21,092 nucleotides of DNA, taken from a virus. The notes beneath the pieces were generated by a model. The model made no database searches and was not told where the DNA came from. It worked only from the letters and a program-made list of their open reading frames with translations. The stretch is from positions 1-21,092 of the IMG/VR virus record IMGVR_UViG_3300045999_007893; one strand, written 5' to 3'. Below are positions 1 through 7,817 of the stretch, piece by piece; position 1 is the first letter of the stretch; each line of letters opens with the position of its first letter. The translations under genes and the position numbers were made by a program.

Positions 1-97
1 GGGAGACTACTCCGAAGAGCCCTCTTCTAAACAAACGTAACCCTGTCTGGGGCTTGTAAATCGAGCTTATTTTTCTCACACTTGGGAGGGGTCAGGG

Positions 98-652
98 GTG
101 ACGGACGAGCAAAATTCAGAAAATCAGATGAGCCGCAGCGAGTTGCGTGACGTGGAAACTGCGGTGAAAAGGGCGTGGGAGATTCCGCCGGATGTGTTCT
201 CAAAACTCCCGGCAAAACTCTGGGAAATTGTGCAGAATGGCAAACAACGCGAGGCAATCAGGGCAGCAAATATCCTGCGGATGCTCAATGATTCAAACGC
301 TCCGGCGATACCTGCGGTGCACCTACACGCACCACAGCCGCAGCCACCAGTCCCGCGAACAATCCCCATCGTCACGACAGAGATAAACCATGATTGCGGA
401 TCTGCAGAGCCTCCTGAGCGAGTGCAGCGACTCCGAGTTCTCCTGGCTGACTTCAGACGAACGGGAGGCACTGGAGCAACTGCTGGCGAATCAGAAACAG
501 CAACAGCTGGATCAGAAGCAGCAGGAGCAGGAAGCGGCGATAGCACGCCGCCGGCTGCTGAATCGGGAGAAGGTGGCACGCCATCGAGCAGCCCTGCGGG
601 AGATCGGCGAAATACCCGCCGTGGCAGACCCCGCAAAACGCGCCCTGTGTGA
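98..652 (+). CDS. Putative small terminase subunit-like protein with AT-hook-like tail (184 aa)
   Basis: The GTG start at 98 is preceded by a strong purine-rich ribosome binding site (GGGAGGGG, 84-91). Residues 10-70 are charged and look helical, with a Lys/Arg-Glu-Ala-Ile-Arg-Ala-Ala-Asn-Ile-Leu pattern. A Pro/His-rich stretch follows, then a Gly/Ala/Ser/Thr/Glu-rich tail, and finally a basic end containing RGRPRK (residues 175-180), which matches the core of AT-hook minor-groove binders. From 390 onward this frame overlaps the large terminase in another frame, so the tail is either truly dual-coding or a readthrough of shadow sequence. A gene directly upstream of TerL is commonly TerS, which recognises packaging sites. 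That role is inferred from position and the helical N-terminus, not from a clear family match. The 97 bases upstream hold no convincing promoter, and possible ends of an upstream gene cannot be resolved. Confidence 0.55.
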   Translation: MTDEQNSENQMSRSELRDVETAVKRAWEIPPDVFSKLPAKLWEIVQNGKQREAIRAANILRMLNDSNAPAIPAVHLHAPQPQPPVPRTIPIVTTEINHDCGSAEPPERVQRLRVLLADFRRTGGTGATAGESETATAGSEAAGAGSGDSTPPAAESGEGGTPSSSPAGDRRNTRRGRPRKTRPV

Positions 653-2594
653 CCGATCGCTGAAGGCGTTTCTGGAGCATTGTTTCCCGGACATATTCCA
701 CCTCGAATTCTCCGCCGCACACCTTGAACTGATCGCAGCTATCGAGCGAGCCGCTACGCATGGCGGCTATGAGGCGTTCGCCTGCGAGCGTGGATTCGGC
801 AAAACTCAGCTGTCGATCGGTGCCGCGGTGTGGGGGTGCCTGACTGGCAGGGTTCGATACGCTTTGATCATCGGGGCCAACGCGGATATGGCGACGGCCC
901 AGCGTGAGGGCATCAAACGACGCCTTGAAACTTCCCCGCCGCTCTTCGACCTATACCCCGAGATCTGTTATCCCATGCGGGTGCTGGCTGGCAGTCAGAA
1001 AAACTCAGCGACCTACCATGGTGAGCTGCTGCGGATCCGTTCCCGTCCGGATCTGGTGTTGCCACGCATCCCCGGTGCACCGGGATCTGAGGCTGTCATT
1101 TCCTGCACCGGTATCGACTCGGGCTCCATTCGTGGCCGGTATTACGACCGAGCCGACGGGACCACCGTCCGGCCGGAGCTGGTGATGCTGGACGACCCAC
1201 AAGACGACAACACCGCCAAACAACCCAAAGAGGTTGAGTCACGCTCAAAAAAGATCCGGCAGGCCGTGGCTGGCACGCGGGGCCCAGGCGAAAAGCTGGC
1301 CATCCTCATGCCGTGCACGGTCATTGCCAAGCGGGATCTGGCCTACGAGTTCACCGACCGGGATCAGCGTCCAGAGTGGTCCGGCCGCCGCGTTCCGGCA
1401 ATGCCCCGCATGCCTGACGACTTGCAACTGGATCACCCATTGTGGCACCACTATGACGAACTGCGCCGCGAAGACTTGGCTGGAGGCGACAAAGAACGCC
1501 AGCGGGCAACCCAGTACTATCTGGACAACCGCGAGGCGATGAGCCGCGGGGCCGAAATCACATGGCCGTCACGCGTCGAAAAGGGCTGTGTAGACGCCCT
1601 TCAAGGCCTGATGGACAAGTACTTGAGCGACCGCATGTCGTTTCTCGCTGAACAGCAGCAGGACCCGCAAGGCGAGGATGATCTATCCATCTATCTGGAC
1701 TACGCTGGGATTCTGTCACGCTACAACGGGATCCGCCGCGGTCAGGTTCCGCCGCAGGGCACAATCCTGCTGACCGGGATCGACGTTCAAGAGCATCTGC
1801 TGTACTGGACTCAAATTGCGTGGTCCGATCAGCTGACCGGCTGGATTGTCGAGCGTGACACATTCCCCCGGCAGCCCGTGGCAGACTTCCACCACCTGCG
1901 ACCGCCGCGGACGATTCACCAGTGGGCCCGGGCGAAGTTTCCCCTGCAGCAAATGTCGTGGGAAGAGGAGCACAGCGCCGCGATTGTCGAGCTACTGGGC
2001 AATCTGCCACAGCCTGATTCACTGACCATGGGCCCGATCATAATTGACAACCGGTGGCACAAGGCTCAGGACGTGGTACACCGTCTGGCCTCAGATTCGC
2101 GATTCTCCGGCCGCCTGATTCCTTCCGGTGGTCTATTCATTTCGGGCAACGAAATTCCCATCTCCTCCCGCAAAATGCAGCCGGGCAGTAAACGCATCGA
2201 CAAAGCCGTTGAGTGGTACACCAAACGCGAGGGCAGCAACCGCCGCATGCTGCTGTTTGACGCAAACTTCTACCGCTCGCAGCTGCAGAAGGGGTTGTCG
2301 ATGGACCCCGGAACACCGGGCTCAATCACGTACAACGGCACGTCTCCAGACACGATTCTGGCCAACCATCTGGCCGCGAAAGTCGTGAAAAAATCGACAG
2401 AGACGAAACGCGAGGTTGAGGTATGGCAGAACAAGCCGGGCATTGATCAGGATCACTGGCTGGACTGCTGTGTACTGTGCCGCGTTGGTGTCGAGCTGGC
2501 TGGATTCCGGGCAAGTGGTGAGCGAAAAACGGCACAGAAAAAACGCAGACTCACACAGGCCGATCTACTCGCAAAACTGGACCGCAAAAAATGA
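390..2594 (+). CDS. terL: Phage terminase large subunit (734 aa)
   Basis: This is the ATPase-nuclease motor that cuts concatemeric DNA and packages it into the prohead. A Gln/Glu/Arg-rich predicted coiled coil fills residues 30-75. The ATPase domain follows, with a Walker A-like RGFGKT (R134 to T139) and a Walker B LVMLDD ending at D268-D269. The RNase H-fold nuclease domain has acidic residues in GIDVQ (D465), IIDNR (D553) and DQDHWLD (D686, D688, D692), in the spacing expected for TerL. The C-terminus is basic, as is usual for DNA- and portal-binding tails. Length is at the high end for the family because of the N-terminal coiled coil. The ATG at 390 is preceded by a weak GAGAT site and lies inside the upstream ORF, which suggests coupled translation. 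The stop overlaps the next start in ATGA. Confidence 0.95.
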   Translation: MIADLQSLLSECSDSEFSWLTSDEREALEQLLANQKQQQLDQKQQEQEAAIARRRLLNREKVARHRAALREIGEIPAVADPAKRALCDRSLKAFLEHCFPDIFHLEFSAAHLELIAAIERAATHGGYEAFACERGFGKTQLSIGAAVWGCLTGRVRYALIIGANADMATAQREGIKRRLETSPPLFDLYPEICYPMRVLAGSQKNSATYHGELLRIRSRPDLVLPRIPGAPGSEAVISCTGIDSGSIRGRYYDRADGTTVRPELVMLDDPQDDNTAKQPKEVESRSKKIRQAVAGTRGPGEKLAILMPCTVIAKRDLAYEFTDRDQRPEWSGRRVPAMPRMPDDLQLDHPLWHHYDELRREDLAGGDKERQRATQYYLDNREAMSRGAEITWPSRVEKGCVDALQGLMDKYLSDRMSFLAEQQQDPQGEDDLSIYLDYAGILSRYNGIRRGQVPPQGTILLTGIDVQEHLLYWTQIAWSDQLTGWIVERDTFPRQPVADFHHLRPPRTIHQWARAKFPLQQMSWEEEHSAAIVELLGNLPQPDSLTMGPIIIDNRWHKAQDVVHRLASDSRFSGRLIPSGGLFISGNEIPISSRKMQPGSKRIDKAVEWYTKREGSNRRMLLFDANFYRSQLQKGLSMDPGTPGSITYNGTSPDTILANHLAAKVVKKSTETKREVEVWQNKPGIDQDHWLDCCVLCRVGVELAGFRASGERKTAQKKRRLTQADLLAKLDRKK

Positions 2595-2839
2595 CGAGAC
2601 AGGAACACGGCTGCAATCTGCCAAACGAGTGTGACCGGTGCGGGTGCCCACGGTTTGCGATTGTGCGCCAATATAAAACCCGCGGAATTATTCACGCCAT
2701 CTGGAAATGTGATTACTGTCACGCTATGAATCGAACGCAGACCAAAAACACTTGGATCGAGAAAAAGCACGCTGAGGAGGCAGAGAATGGAACTAAACGA
2801 CGCAGCAAACGCCCCCCTGAGAAGCGTGATTGGTGGTGA
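2591..2839 (+). CDS. Small zinc-ribbon protein (82 aa)
   Basis: The ATG overlaps the terminase stop by 4 nt, indicating translational coupling. Two CxxC pairs (C14/C17 and C40/C43), separated by a basic and hydrophobic stretch, form a likely single zinc ribbon. Further cysteines are at C8 and C19. The C-terminal half is very basic (Lys/Arg-rich, ending in DWW), consistent with nucleic acid binding. Its place between terminase and portal suggests an accessory role in packaging or late transcription, but no specific family is recognised. It is not an HNH nuclease, since no HNH residues are visible. Confidence 0.7.
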   Translation: MTRQEHGCNLPNECDRCGCPRFAIVRQYKTRGIIHAIWKCDYCHAMNRTQTKNTWIEKKHAEEAENGTKRRSKRPPEKRDWW

Positions 2840-2972
2840 GACCATCGAAGAGCATAACCTGAAGGACCGCATTGCTTACGAGCAGTGGAAGGCACAGCAG
2901 GACGCCGCCGCAGCCCTTCCCGATGGACGTTCAATGATCCGCCGCACACGCCTCACACACACGAGACCCTAA
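2787..2972 (+). CDS. Small hypothetical protein between terminase and portal (61 aa)
   Basis: The start is supported by a good ribosome binding site (GAGGAGG, about 10 nt upstream), although the gene overlaps the zinc-ribbon gene by 53 nt in another frame. The protein is short and charged, with a helix-like middle (residues 20-42) and a basic end. The position equals that of the lambda head-completion gene W, but I see no convincing sequence match to gpW. It ends 3 nt before the portal start, so it probably belongs to the same operon. It has no cysteines, signal peptide or membrane segment. Function unknown. Confidence 0.55.
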   Translation: MELNDAANAPLRSVIGGETIEEHNLKDRIAYEQWKAQQDAAAALPDGRSMIRRTRLTHTRP

Positions 2973-2975
2973 GCC

Positions 2976-4559
2976 ATGGCACGCAAGAAAAATCGAGTCA
3001 CCAAACAATCCGCCCGCGTCCGTCATGAGCAACAGCGAGTTGCCCAAGTGGTCGACATGCAGCGGAATCAGGAGACCCTGAATGCCGCTTTCGATTTCGC
3101 GGAACTGACCCCGGAACTGAATGAGCTATTCGCACGCGCCAAGCATGAATCTGGCCTGACCGGCTACGATCGGCAAGCACGGCGAACGCTGATTGATCGC
3201 AGCCGGTACGAGGTTCTGCAAGCCAACAAGTGGTTTCAGGGTGCCGCACGCGCCGCAGTCACGTGGGTCATTGGCCGTGGGCCATTCCTTGAAGTCAAAA
3301 TCGCCGGAAATCCTGAAGCCGCCCGCGGCGTGGAGCTGCTGTTCAACCAGTGGTTCAAACTCCGCAACGGGGCTCGCAAGTTGCGCGTGATGTGCTGGTC
3401 GAAAATCACTGACGGCACCGGCCTTGCGATGATCACAAACTATCCGGCACCAGTGCGAGATCCGGGGCAGGCGTTGAGTGCCGCAGACGTCACGCTGAAT
3501 TTTGTGCCGTTCGAAGAGGACCAGATTCAACAGCCGTTCGCGGATCTGTACGGAGAAGCCTTCAACACAAAGTACCTGCTGGACGGCAAGGAATTAAACT
3601 CGCAAGGCGACCCAGTTGCCTACTACGTTCTCCCGTACCATCCAGCCGATGAACCCGCACTGAATCCGAATCCAGTTCCGGCGGAATTCGTGATTGACGT
3701 GTGGGATTGGCGCCGCCCATCACAGGGCCGCGGATATCCCGAGATGGCCACCAGTATCGGCGATGGCCCCATGCTTCGGGTTTACGATCGGGCCGTGGTC
3801 GACGCCGCCGCAACCGCCGCAAAACACACGGTTCTGATCGAAACCAACGTCTCGACATTTCCTGATGGTGACGAGAATTACGACCCGATTGAGCCGGGCG
3901 TTACCATGCCGATCGGGTACGGGATGCAGAGCTTCCTGCCTGCTGGCCACAAAGCCACGCAGATGAAGCCTGAGCAGCCGACGGCACGCCATGGGGATTT
4001 CGTTCGCACGAATACCGCAGGCGCAGCCAGACCACTTGGCCAACCATCGCAGATCAGCACAGGCGACTCAGCGGGGATCAATTTCGCCGGCGGGCAGCTG
4101 GGCCGGCAAGACTACGAAGCCGATGTTGACGTTCAGAGACAAGATTGGGAATCGCTTTGCCTCGACAAGTTGCTGGGCCATTTCCTCCGCGAGGCCGTGC
4201 TTCTCGGGCTGATTCCGGCAGACATTGCACAGCAGGCTGAGCTATCACACGAGTGGAGATGGACCCGCCGCAGACATCAGGACACCAACCGCGAATACAC
4301 CGGACGGCAGAAGGCGTGCGCCGCTGGCCTGACGTCGCCTGCATTCTGGCAGGAAGACGACGGCGTTGACCCTGAGGAGGAAGATCTGGCAAGCGCCCGA
4401 TCCTATGGCCTCACCATTGAGCAGTTTCGCGAGGCTCGATTCCGAACGCTGTTTCCGGAAGCCGCCGTCGCAATCCTCGGACCCGGGCAGACCCCGCAGA
4501 AAACAGCCACACAACCACAGAGAGGACAGCAGGCAAATGGCCAGCAAAATCAAACTTGA
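2976..4559 (+). CDS. Phage portal protein, lambda-type (527 aa)
   Basis: Portal proteins form the dodecameric ring through which DNA enters and leaves the head. The length is typical. The N-terminal pattern DRSRYEVLQANKWFQGAARA followed by a Val-Ile-Gly-Arg-Gly segment resembles the lambda gpB / phage_portal_2 family, in which an Arg-rich helix is followed by a hydrophobic stem and a VVGxG turn. A later segment around residues 255-290 (SIGDGPMLRVYDRAVVDAAATAAKHT) fits the conserved central helix of that family. The C-terminus is Gln/Pro-rich and looks disordered. The ATG is 3 nt after the previous stop. The 3' end overlaps the protease-capsid gene by 23 nt. Confidence 0.9.
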   Translation: MARKKNRVTKQSARVRHEQQRVAQVVDMQRNQETLNAAFDFAELTPELNELFARAKHESGLTGYDRQARRTLIDRSRYEVLQANKWFQGAARAAVTWVIGRGPFLEVKIAGNPEAARGVELLFNQWFKLRNGARKLRVMCWSKITDGTGLAMITNYPAPVRDPGQALSAADVTLNFVPFEEDQIQQPFADLYGEAFNTKYLLDGKELNSQGDPVAYYVLPYHPADEPALNPNPVPAEFVIDVWDWRRPSQGRGYPEMATSIGDGPMLRVYDRAVVDAAATAAKHTVLIETNVSTFPDGDENYDPIEPGVTMPIGYGMQSFLPAGHKATQMKPEQPTARHGDFVRTNTAGAARPLGQPSQISTGDSAGINFAGGQLGRQDYEADVDVQRQDWESLCLDKLLGHFLREAVLLGLIPADIAQQAELSHEWRWTRRRHQDTNREYTGRQKACAAGLTSPAFWQEDDGVDPEEEDLASARSYGLTIEQFREARFRTLFPEAAVAILGPGQTPQKTATQPQRGQQANGQQNQT

Positions 4560-6741
4560 GGCATCGTCCCCCGTCAATCTGCCAATCCCTGGCGGACTGG
4601 CTACGTTGGAAGTTATTGAGGCCGCAGGCGGTTCAAAAATCCGCAAGTTCAACCTGCTGGCCTACACCGGGGGCAAGGCGTATTTGCCAGGCCGCAGCAT
4701 GCCAGTGGTGTTTGATCTATCGACCATGAAGATGGTCGGCGGCATGCCGGTGCCGCTTCTGCTGGACCACGACAACACGCAGCCCGTGGGCCATACCGAG
4801 TCAATCAAGATCGGCGCCAGTTCGATCACTGGCGTGGGCTATGCGAGCGCCGAAACTGAATGGCGTGACCGTGTTGTTCAGAGTGCCGCAAACGGATTCC
4901 AGTGGCAGCTGAGCGTTGGTGTGGTAGTCGATCGGTCGAATCTGGTGGAGGTTCCTGAGGGCCGTTCAGAAAATTTGAATGGACAGTTGTTGACAGGCCC
5001 TTTCGTAATCGCTAGGCATGCCGAACTACGAGAGATCACATTTACCGCGACCGGCGCAGACGCCGGTGGAGCGGTGGCGAAATTGGCCGCCAGTTTTGGC
5101 ACACTCGAACAGGAGTCGACCGCAGTGAAATTTTCCCAATACCTGACATCGCTGGGCCTGACGGTGGCAATGCTGAGCGCTGACGCCCTCACCGCACTGC
5201 GGACCAACTGGCGAGCCGCCAACGCCGAAGCTGAGGACGATGTTCCCCAGCCGGCACCGGAAGCCCCGGCACCGGAAGTCCCAGCCGCTCCGGCTGCAAC
5301 CACTCCCGCAGCTGACGCCCCGACCCTCTCTCAGTACGAGCAGGACACCGCCGACCAGGTGCAGCGAGTCGAGCAGCTGACCGCGTTAAACGCCTCTTTG
5401 CAGCCGCCGGCCATTGATGGCCAGTCTGCACTGGCACACGCGATCCGCAACCGCTGGACTCCTGAGCAGTTCGAGCTGCACGCCCTCCGATCGCGCCGCC
5501 CACAGGCTCCCGCAGTTCACACGCCGGCACCTGCTGACCGCGACCTGATGCAGGCATCGCTGGCAATCGCCTTCGCCGATCGTCTTGGTGTTCGCCCTGA
5601 CCACGCTGTCTACGAGGCCCGCGATTCGCGGATCTCGCTGAATGCCAGCCTTCGCCGACCGGTCAACGACCAGTTCCGGCAGCGGGCAATGGATCAGGCC
5701 GATCGCTTCCGCGGTCATGGCATGGTTGAGCTGTTCGCCCAGGCCGCCCGCCTCGGTGGTCAGGACCTGAGTCAGCTGGGCCACTGGCGGTCTGATGAGT
5801 GGTTGCGAGCCGCATTCAGTTCGACCGCAATCACCGATATGTACACGCAGGCACTGAACGCCCGCGTCATGGCGAGCTGGGTTGAGCAGACCAGTGAGCT
5901 GATGCAGCTGGTCACCGAGTCCGACGTTCAGAACTTCATGGCCGCTGAGCGCAAGGCTCTGGAGCTTACCGGCGGTGCTCCTCGTCCGCTCCCGAATCAG
6001 GGTGTGGCGAAGGACATCTCGATGAGTGCCAGTGGTGAGCAGATCCGGGCGAAGATGTACGCCGACAGGTTCCAGTTCTCTGAGCAAGACCTGATCGACG
6101 AACGCTTCGACACGCTTCGCCAAGCCGGTGCAGTCATGGGCCAGCGGTCCCGCCGTTTGCTTTACGACCTGATCGCATACGTGTTGATCGCCAACCCGAC
6201 GATGAGCAACACCAGGGCGTTCTTCAACACGACCGACGGGAACTTGCGAACCAGCAAAGCCCTGACCCGTGAAAACCTGATCAGCGGTCTGACAGCGTTC
6301 GAGACGCAGCAGGAAAACGGCGTCAATATCGACGTTCGTCCGACTCACCTGATCGTGAGCCGTGCAAACCGATTCACCGCCGCAGAGCTGCTGAGCCCTT
6401 CCGCTCTGATCACTGGCGAGAATGCGACCCGCAGTTCGCTCAATGTTCTGGCTGGCCAGATCGGCGGGGTTCTGTCGGACGCTCGAATCGACAACGGATT
6501 CACAGACCCGACCGACGTTGCCGACGTTCCGGCAACCGTGGCCGGTGTGCCCACGAGCTGGTGGATTGCAGACGCGACCCAGCCGGCTATCGAGCTGGTT
6601 TACGTGGCTGGCCTCGGACGCGTTCCACGCCTCCGCAATGGTCAGCTGGGCAATGGTCAGTTCGGGTTCTGGTATGACTGCAGCATGGCCGCAGGCATCG
6701 CACCAGTTCGCCGCAAGTCGGTTCAGCGTAACAACGCCTGA
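4537..6741 (+). CDS. Fused prohead protease and major capsid protein (734 aa)
   Basis: Two functions appear in one chain. Residues 1-190 look like a herpesvirus/HK97-type prohead serine protease, with H78 in LLLDHD, S126 in WQLSVG, and the late REITFTATGAD strand typical of that fold. A Pro/Ala-rich linker (about 235-265) and a helical, delta-domain-like region follow. Residues from about 480 to 734 resemble the Mu gpT-type major head subunit (the stretch ANPTMSNTRAFFNTTDGNL is characteristic). The open frame extends upstream to 4366, but the ATG at 4537 is preferred: it has a GAGGAC site upstream, begins at the start of the protease domain, and leaves only 23 nt of overlap with the portal. 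Self-cleavage presumably releases the mature capsid protein; the cleavage site cannot be read from sequence. Confidence 0.88.
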   Translation: MASKIKLEASSPVNLPIPGGLATLEVIEAAGGSKIRKFNLLAYTGGKAYLPGRSMPVVFDLSTMKMVGGMPVPLLLDHDNTQPVGHTESIKIGASSITGVGYASAETEWRDRVVQSAANGFQWQLSVGVVVDRSNLVEVPEGRSENLNGQLLTGPFVIARHAELREITFTATGADAGGAVAKLAASFGTLEQESTAVKFSQYLTSLGLTVAMLSADALTALRTNWRAANAEAEDDVPQPAPEAPAPEVPAAPAATTPAADAPTLSQYEQDTADQVQRVEQLTALNASLQPPAIDGQSALAHAIRNRWTPEQFELHALRSRRPQAPAVHTPAPADRDLMQASLAIAFADRLGVRPDHAVYEARDSRISLNASLRRPVNDQFRQRAMDQADRFRGHGMVELFAQAARLGGQDLSQLGHWRSDEWLRAAFSSTAITDMYTQALNARVMASWVEQTSELMQLVTESDVQNFMAAERKALELTGGAPRPLPNQGVAKDISMSASGEQIRAKMYADRFQFSEQDLIDERFDTLRQAGAVMGQRSRRLLYDLIAYVLIANPTMSNTRAFFNTTDGNLRTSKALTRENLISGLTAFETQQENGVNIDVRPTHLIVSRANRFTAAELLSPSALITGENATRSSLNVLAGQIGGVLSDARIDNGFTDPTDVADVPATVAGVPTSWWIADATQPAIELVYVAGLGRVPRLRNGQLGNGQFGFWYDCSMAAGIAPVRRKSVQRNNA

Positions 6742-6781
6742 TTAGTTTTGATTCCTCCTCCAGACGCCTCTGAGATCAACC

Positions 6782-6994
6782 ATGAAGTCATATCGAGTAC
6801 TGCAACGATTCATTGACAACGGCACCACGCATGAAGCGGGGAGCACTGCCGAATTCGATGAGCTTCGCGGCGGTCAGCTGATGGGCTTCGGGTTGATCGC
6901 AGACGCGCCGGAGGCCGCCTTTGAATTGAGTTCGGAACCAGATCCAGAAACAGCAGAGGCTGACGATCAGCCCAAACGCAAGAGGAGCAAGTGA
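6782..6994 (+). CDS. Small hypothetical head-region protein (70 aa)
   Basis: This is a short acidic protein with a basic Lys/Arg tail (ends KRKRSK). The first 45 residues look globular (a Tyr-Arg-Val-Leu start and a Gly-Gly-Gln-Leu-Met-Gly-Phe-Gly segment); the rest is Glu/Asp/Pro-rich and probably disordered. It starts 40 nt after the capsid gene with a weak GAGATC site and ends just before the next start. Small proteins of this shape often follow capsid genes in phages, but I do not recognise a family. Function unknown. Confidence 0.65.
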   Translation: MKSYRVLQRFIDNGTTHEAGSTAEFDELRGGQLMGFGLIADAPEAAFELSSEPDPETAEADDQPKRKRSK

Positions 6995-6996
6995 CA

Positions 6997-7383
6997 ATGG
7001 GCGCGACCGTCCACGGTGAATATTCAACAGTCGAAAACGTGACCGCACTTCGCAACGTGAGCAGCGGCCACCTGCATGAATGCCCAGATGGGCGCATCGG
7101 CTATTACGGTGGCACGCAGAACGTGGCCAGCGGGGCTGTGATTCCGTCCCTCGAAACTGAGGTGGTCCTGAAGATCACTGCAGGCAATTTTGCGGCAATC
7201 GCCGCAGGACAGCCAGCACGCATCAATCTGACCACGCAGAGTCTGGCACTGACCGGCACTGTGATTGGCACGTACGTGAAGGACAAGGCCTTGAACGCCG
7301 CGTTCGGAATCGTCGCCTTGAACAACGCTGGCCAGCCGGCGAACACGGCACAGATTCCGACAACCACGACAGCCGCTCCGTAA
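6997..7383 (+). CDS. Putative capsid decoration/cement-like protein with PTTTTAAP tail (128 aa)
   Basis: The ATG at 6997 is preferred over the GTG at 6991 because AGAGGAG (6981-6987) lies 9 nt upstream. The small beta-rich protein follows the capsid gene, and its middle (GQPARINLTTQSLALTGTVI, then a Tyr-Val-Lys-Asp-Lys-Ala-Leu-Asn-Ala-Ala-Phe-Gly segment) looks like the DUF2190-type cement proteins that bind the outer capsid. That match is by eye and moderate. The last eight residues are PTTTTAAP, a Thr-rich tag that recurs in later virion proteins of this window. A strong intrinsic terminator follows 29 nt after the stop, so this gene closes the head transcript. Confidence 0.6.
   Translation: MGATVHGEYSTVENVTALRNVSSGHLHECPDGRIGYYGGTQNVASGAVIPSLETEVVLKITAGNFAAIAAGQPARINLTTQSLALTGTVIGTYVKDKALNAAFGIVALNNAGQPANTAQIPTTTTAAP
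7357..7380 (+). repeat. Thr tag PTTTTAAP at C-terminus of decoration-like protein
   Basis: Eight codons immediately before the stop encode PTTTTAAP. The same amino acid motif, with different Thr codons, occurs at 15130-15174 and starts the array at 16588. Confidence 0.85.
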
Positions 7384-7412
7384 TTGGCTGATCGGCCAAC
7401 CGACGAAACTCC

Positions 7413-7452
7413 GCAGGTTGCAGCGCGAAAGCCTGCAACCTGCCTGTTTTTT
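7413..7452 (+). terminator. Intrinsic (rho-independent) terminator after the head genes
   Basis: A perfect 11-bp stem (GCAGGTTGCAG at 7413-7423 with CTGCAACCTGC at 7433-7443) encloses a short loop containing GCGAAAGC, and six T residues follow at 7447-7452. It lies between the decoration-like gene and the head-tail joining gene on the coding strand, so it should reduce transcription from the abundant head proteins into the tail genes. Confidence 0.85.
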
Positions 7453-7463
7453 GAGACCATACA

Positions 7464-7817
7464 ATGACACGCCGCACAGAAGCCGCAGCCCATGTTCGCA
7501 GCCGCATAAAAGACGTGGCTGGCGAGGTTGCGACTATCACCCGCGGTGATGACGTAATTGTTTCCGGCATCCTGATCACGAGGGTATCAAGCCGCAAAAA
7601 CCTGCAGTCTTTCGGCGGTGATTTTACGGTTGACTCAACTGAGCAGCTGTGGATTATCGGCGTTGACGTTTGCGGTGAGGATTTGGAAATCGGGGACCTG
7701 ATCACGGTCGATGAAATCGATTACAGAATCTGCGAGTCAGCAGCAACCAGCAGGCACTGGCAGTGGTGGAATAACGACAACAGCGCCAAACTGTACACTT
7801 CAAGGCAGTGGCAATGA
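7464..7817 (+). CDS. Putative head-tail joining protein (117 aa)
   Basis: This is a small beta-rich protein located where head-closure or tail-attachment proteins sit, between decoration and gp10-like genes. The central segment (ITRGDDVIVSGILITRV) and LEIGDLITVDEIDYRI look like the barrel strands seen in such connectors, where a turn with Gly-Asp precedes a hydrophobic strand. The identification rests mainly on order and fold-like pattern. The 3' end overlaps the next start in ATGA (7814-7817), which implies coupling. The C-terminus has several Trp residues. Confidence 0.55.
   Translation: MTRRTEAAAHVRSRIKDVAGEVATITRGDDVIVSGILITRVSSRKNLQSFGGDFTVDSTEQLWIIGVDVCGEDLEIGDLITVDEIDYRICESAATSRHWQWWNNDNSAKLYTSRQWQ

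Noticed and set aside
1-40. C-terminal end of an upstream gene
   Set aside because: All three + frames close within 60 nt and none has distinctive residues, so no choice can be made.
54-82. Possible promoter upstream of the first gene
   Set aside because: A TTGTAA-like box exists but no acceptable -10 at 16-18 nt was found.
4366-4536. Upstream extension of the protease-capsid ORF
   Set aside because: It overlaps the portal in another frame; the ATG at 4537 has a better site and starts the domain.
5386-6348. Long antisense open frame (320 aa) opposite the capsid gene
   Set aside because: It mirrors a high-G+C coding gene with clear protein features, has no recognisable domains, and no ribosome binding site supports it.
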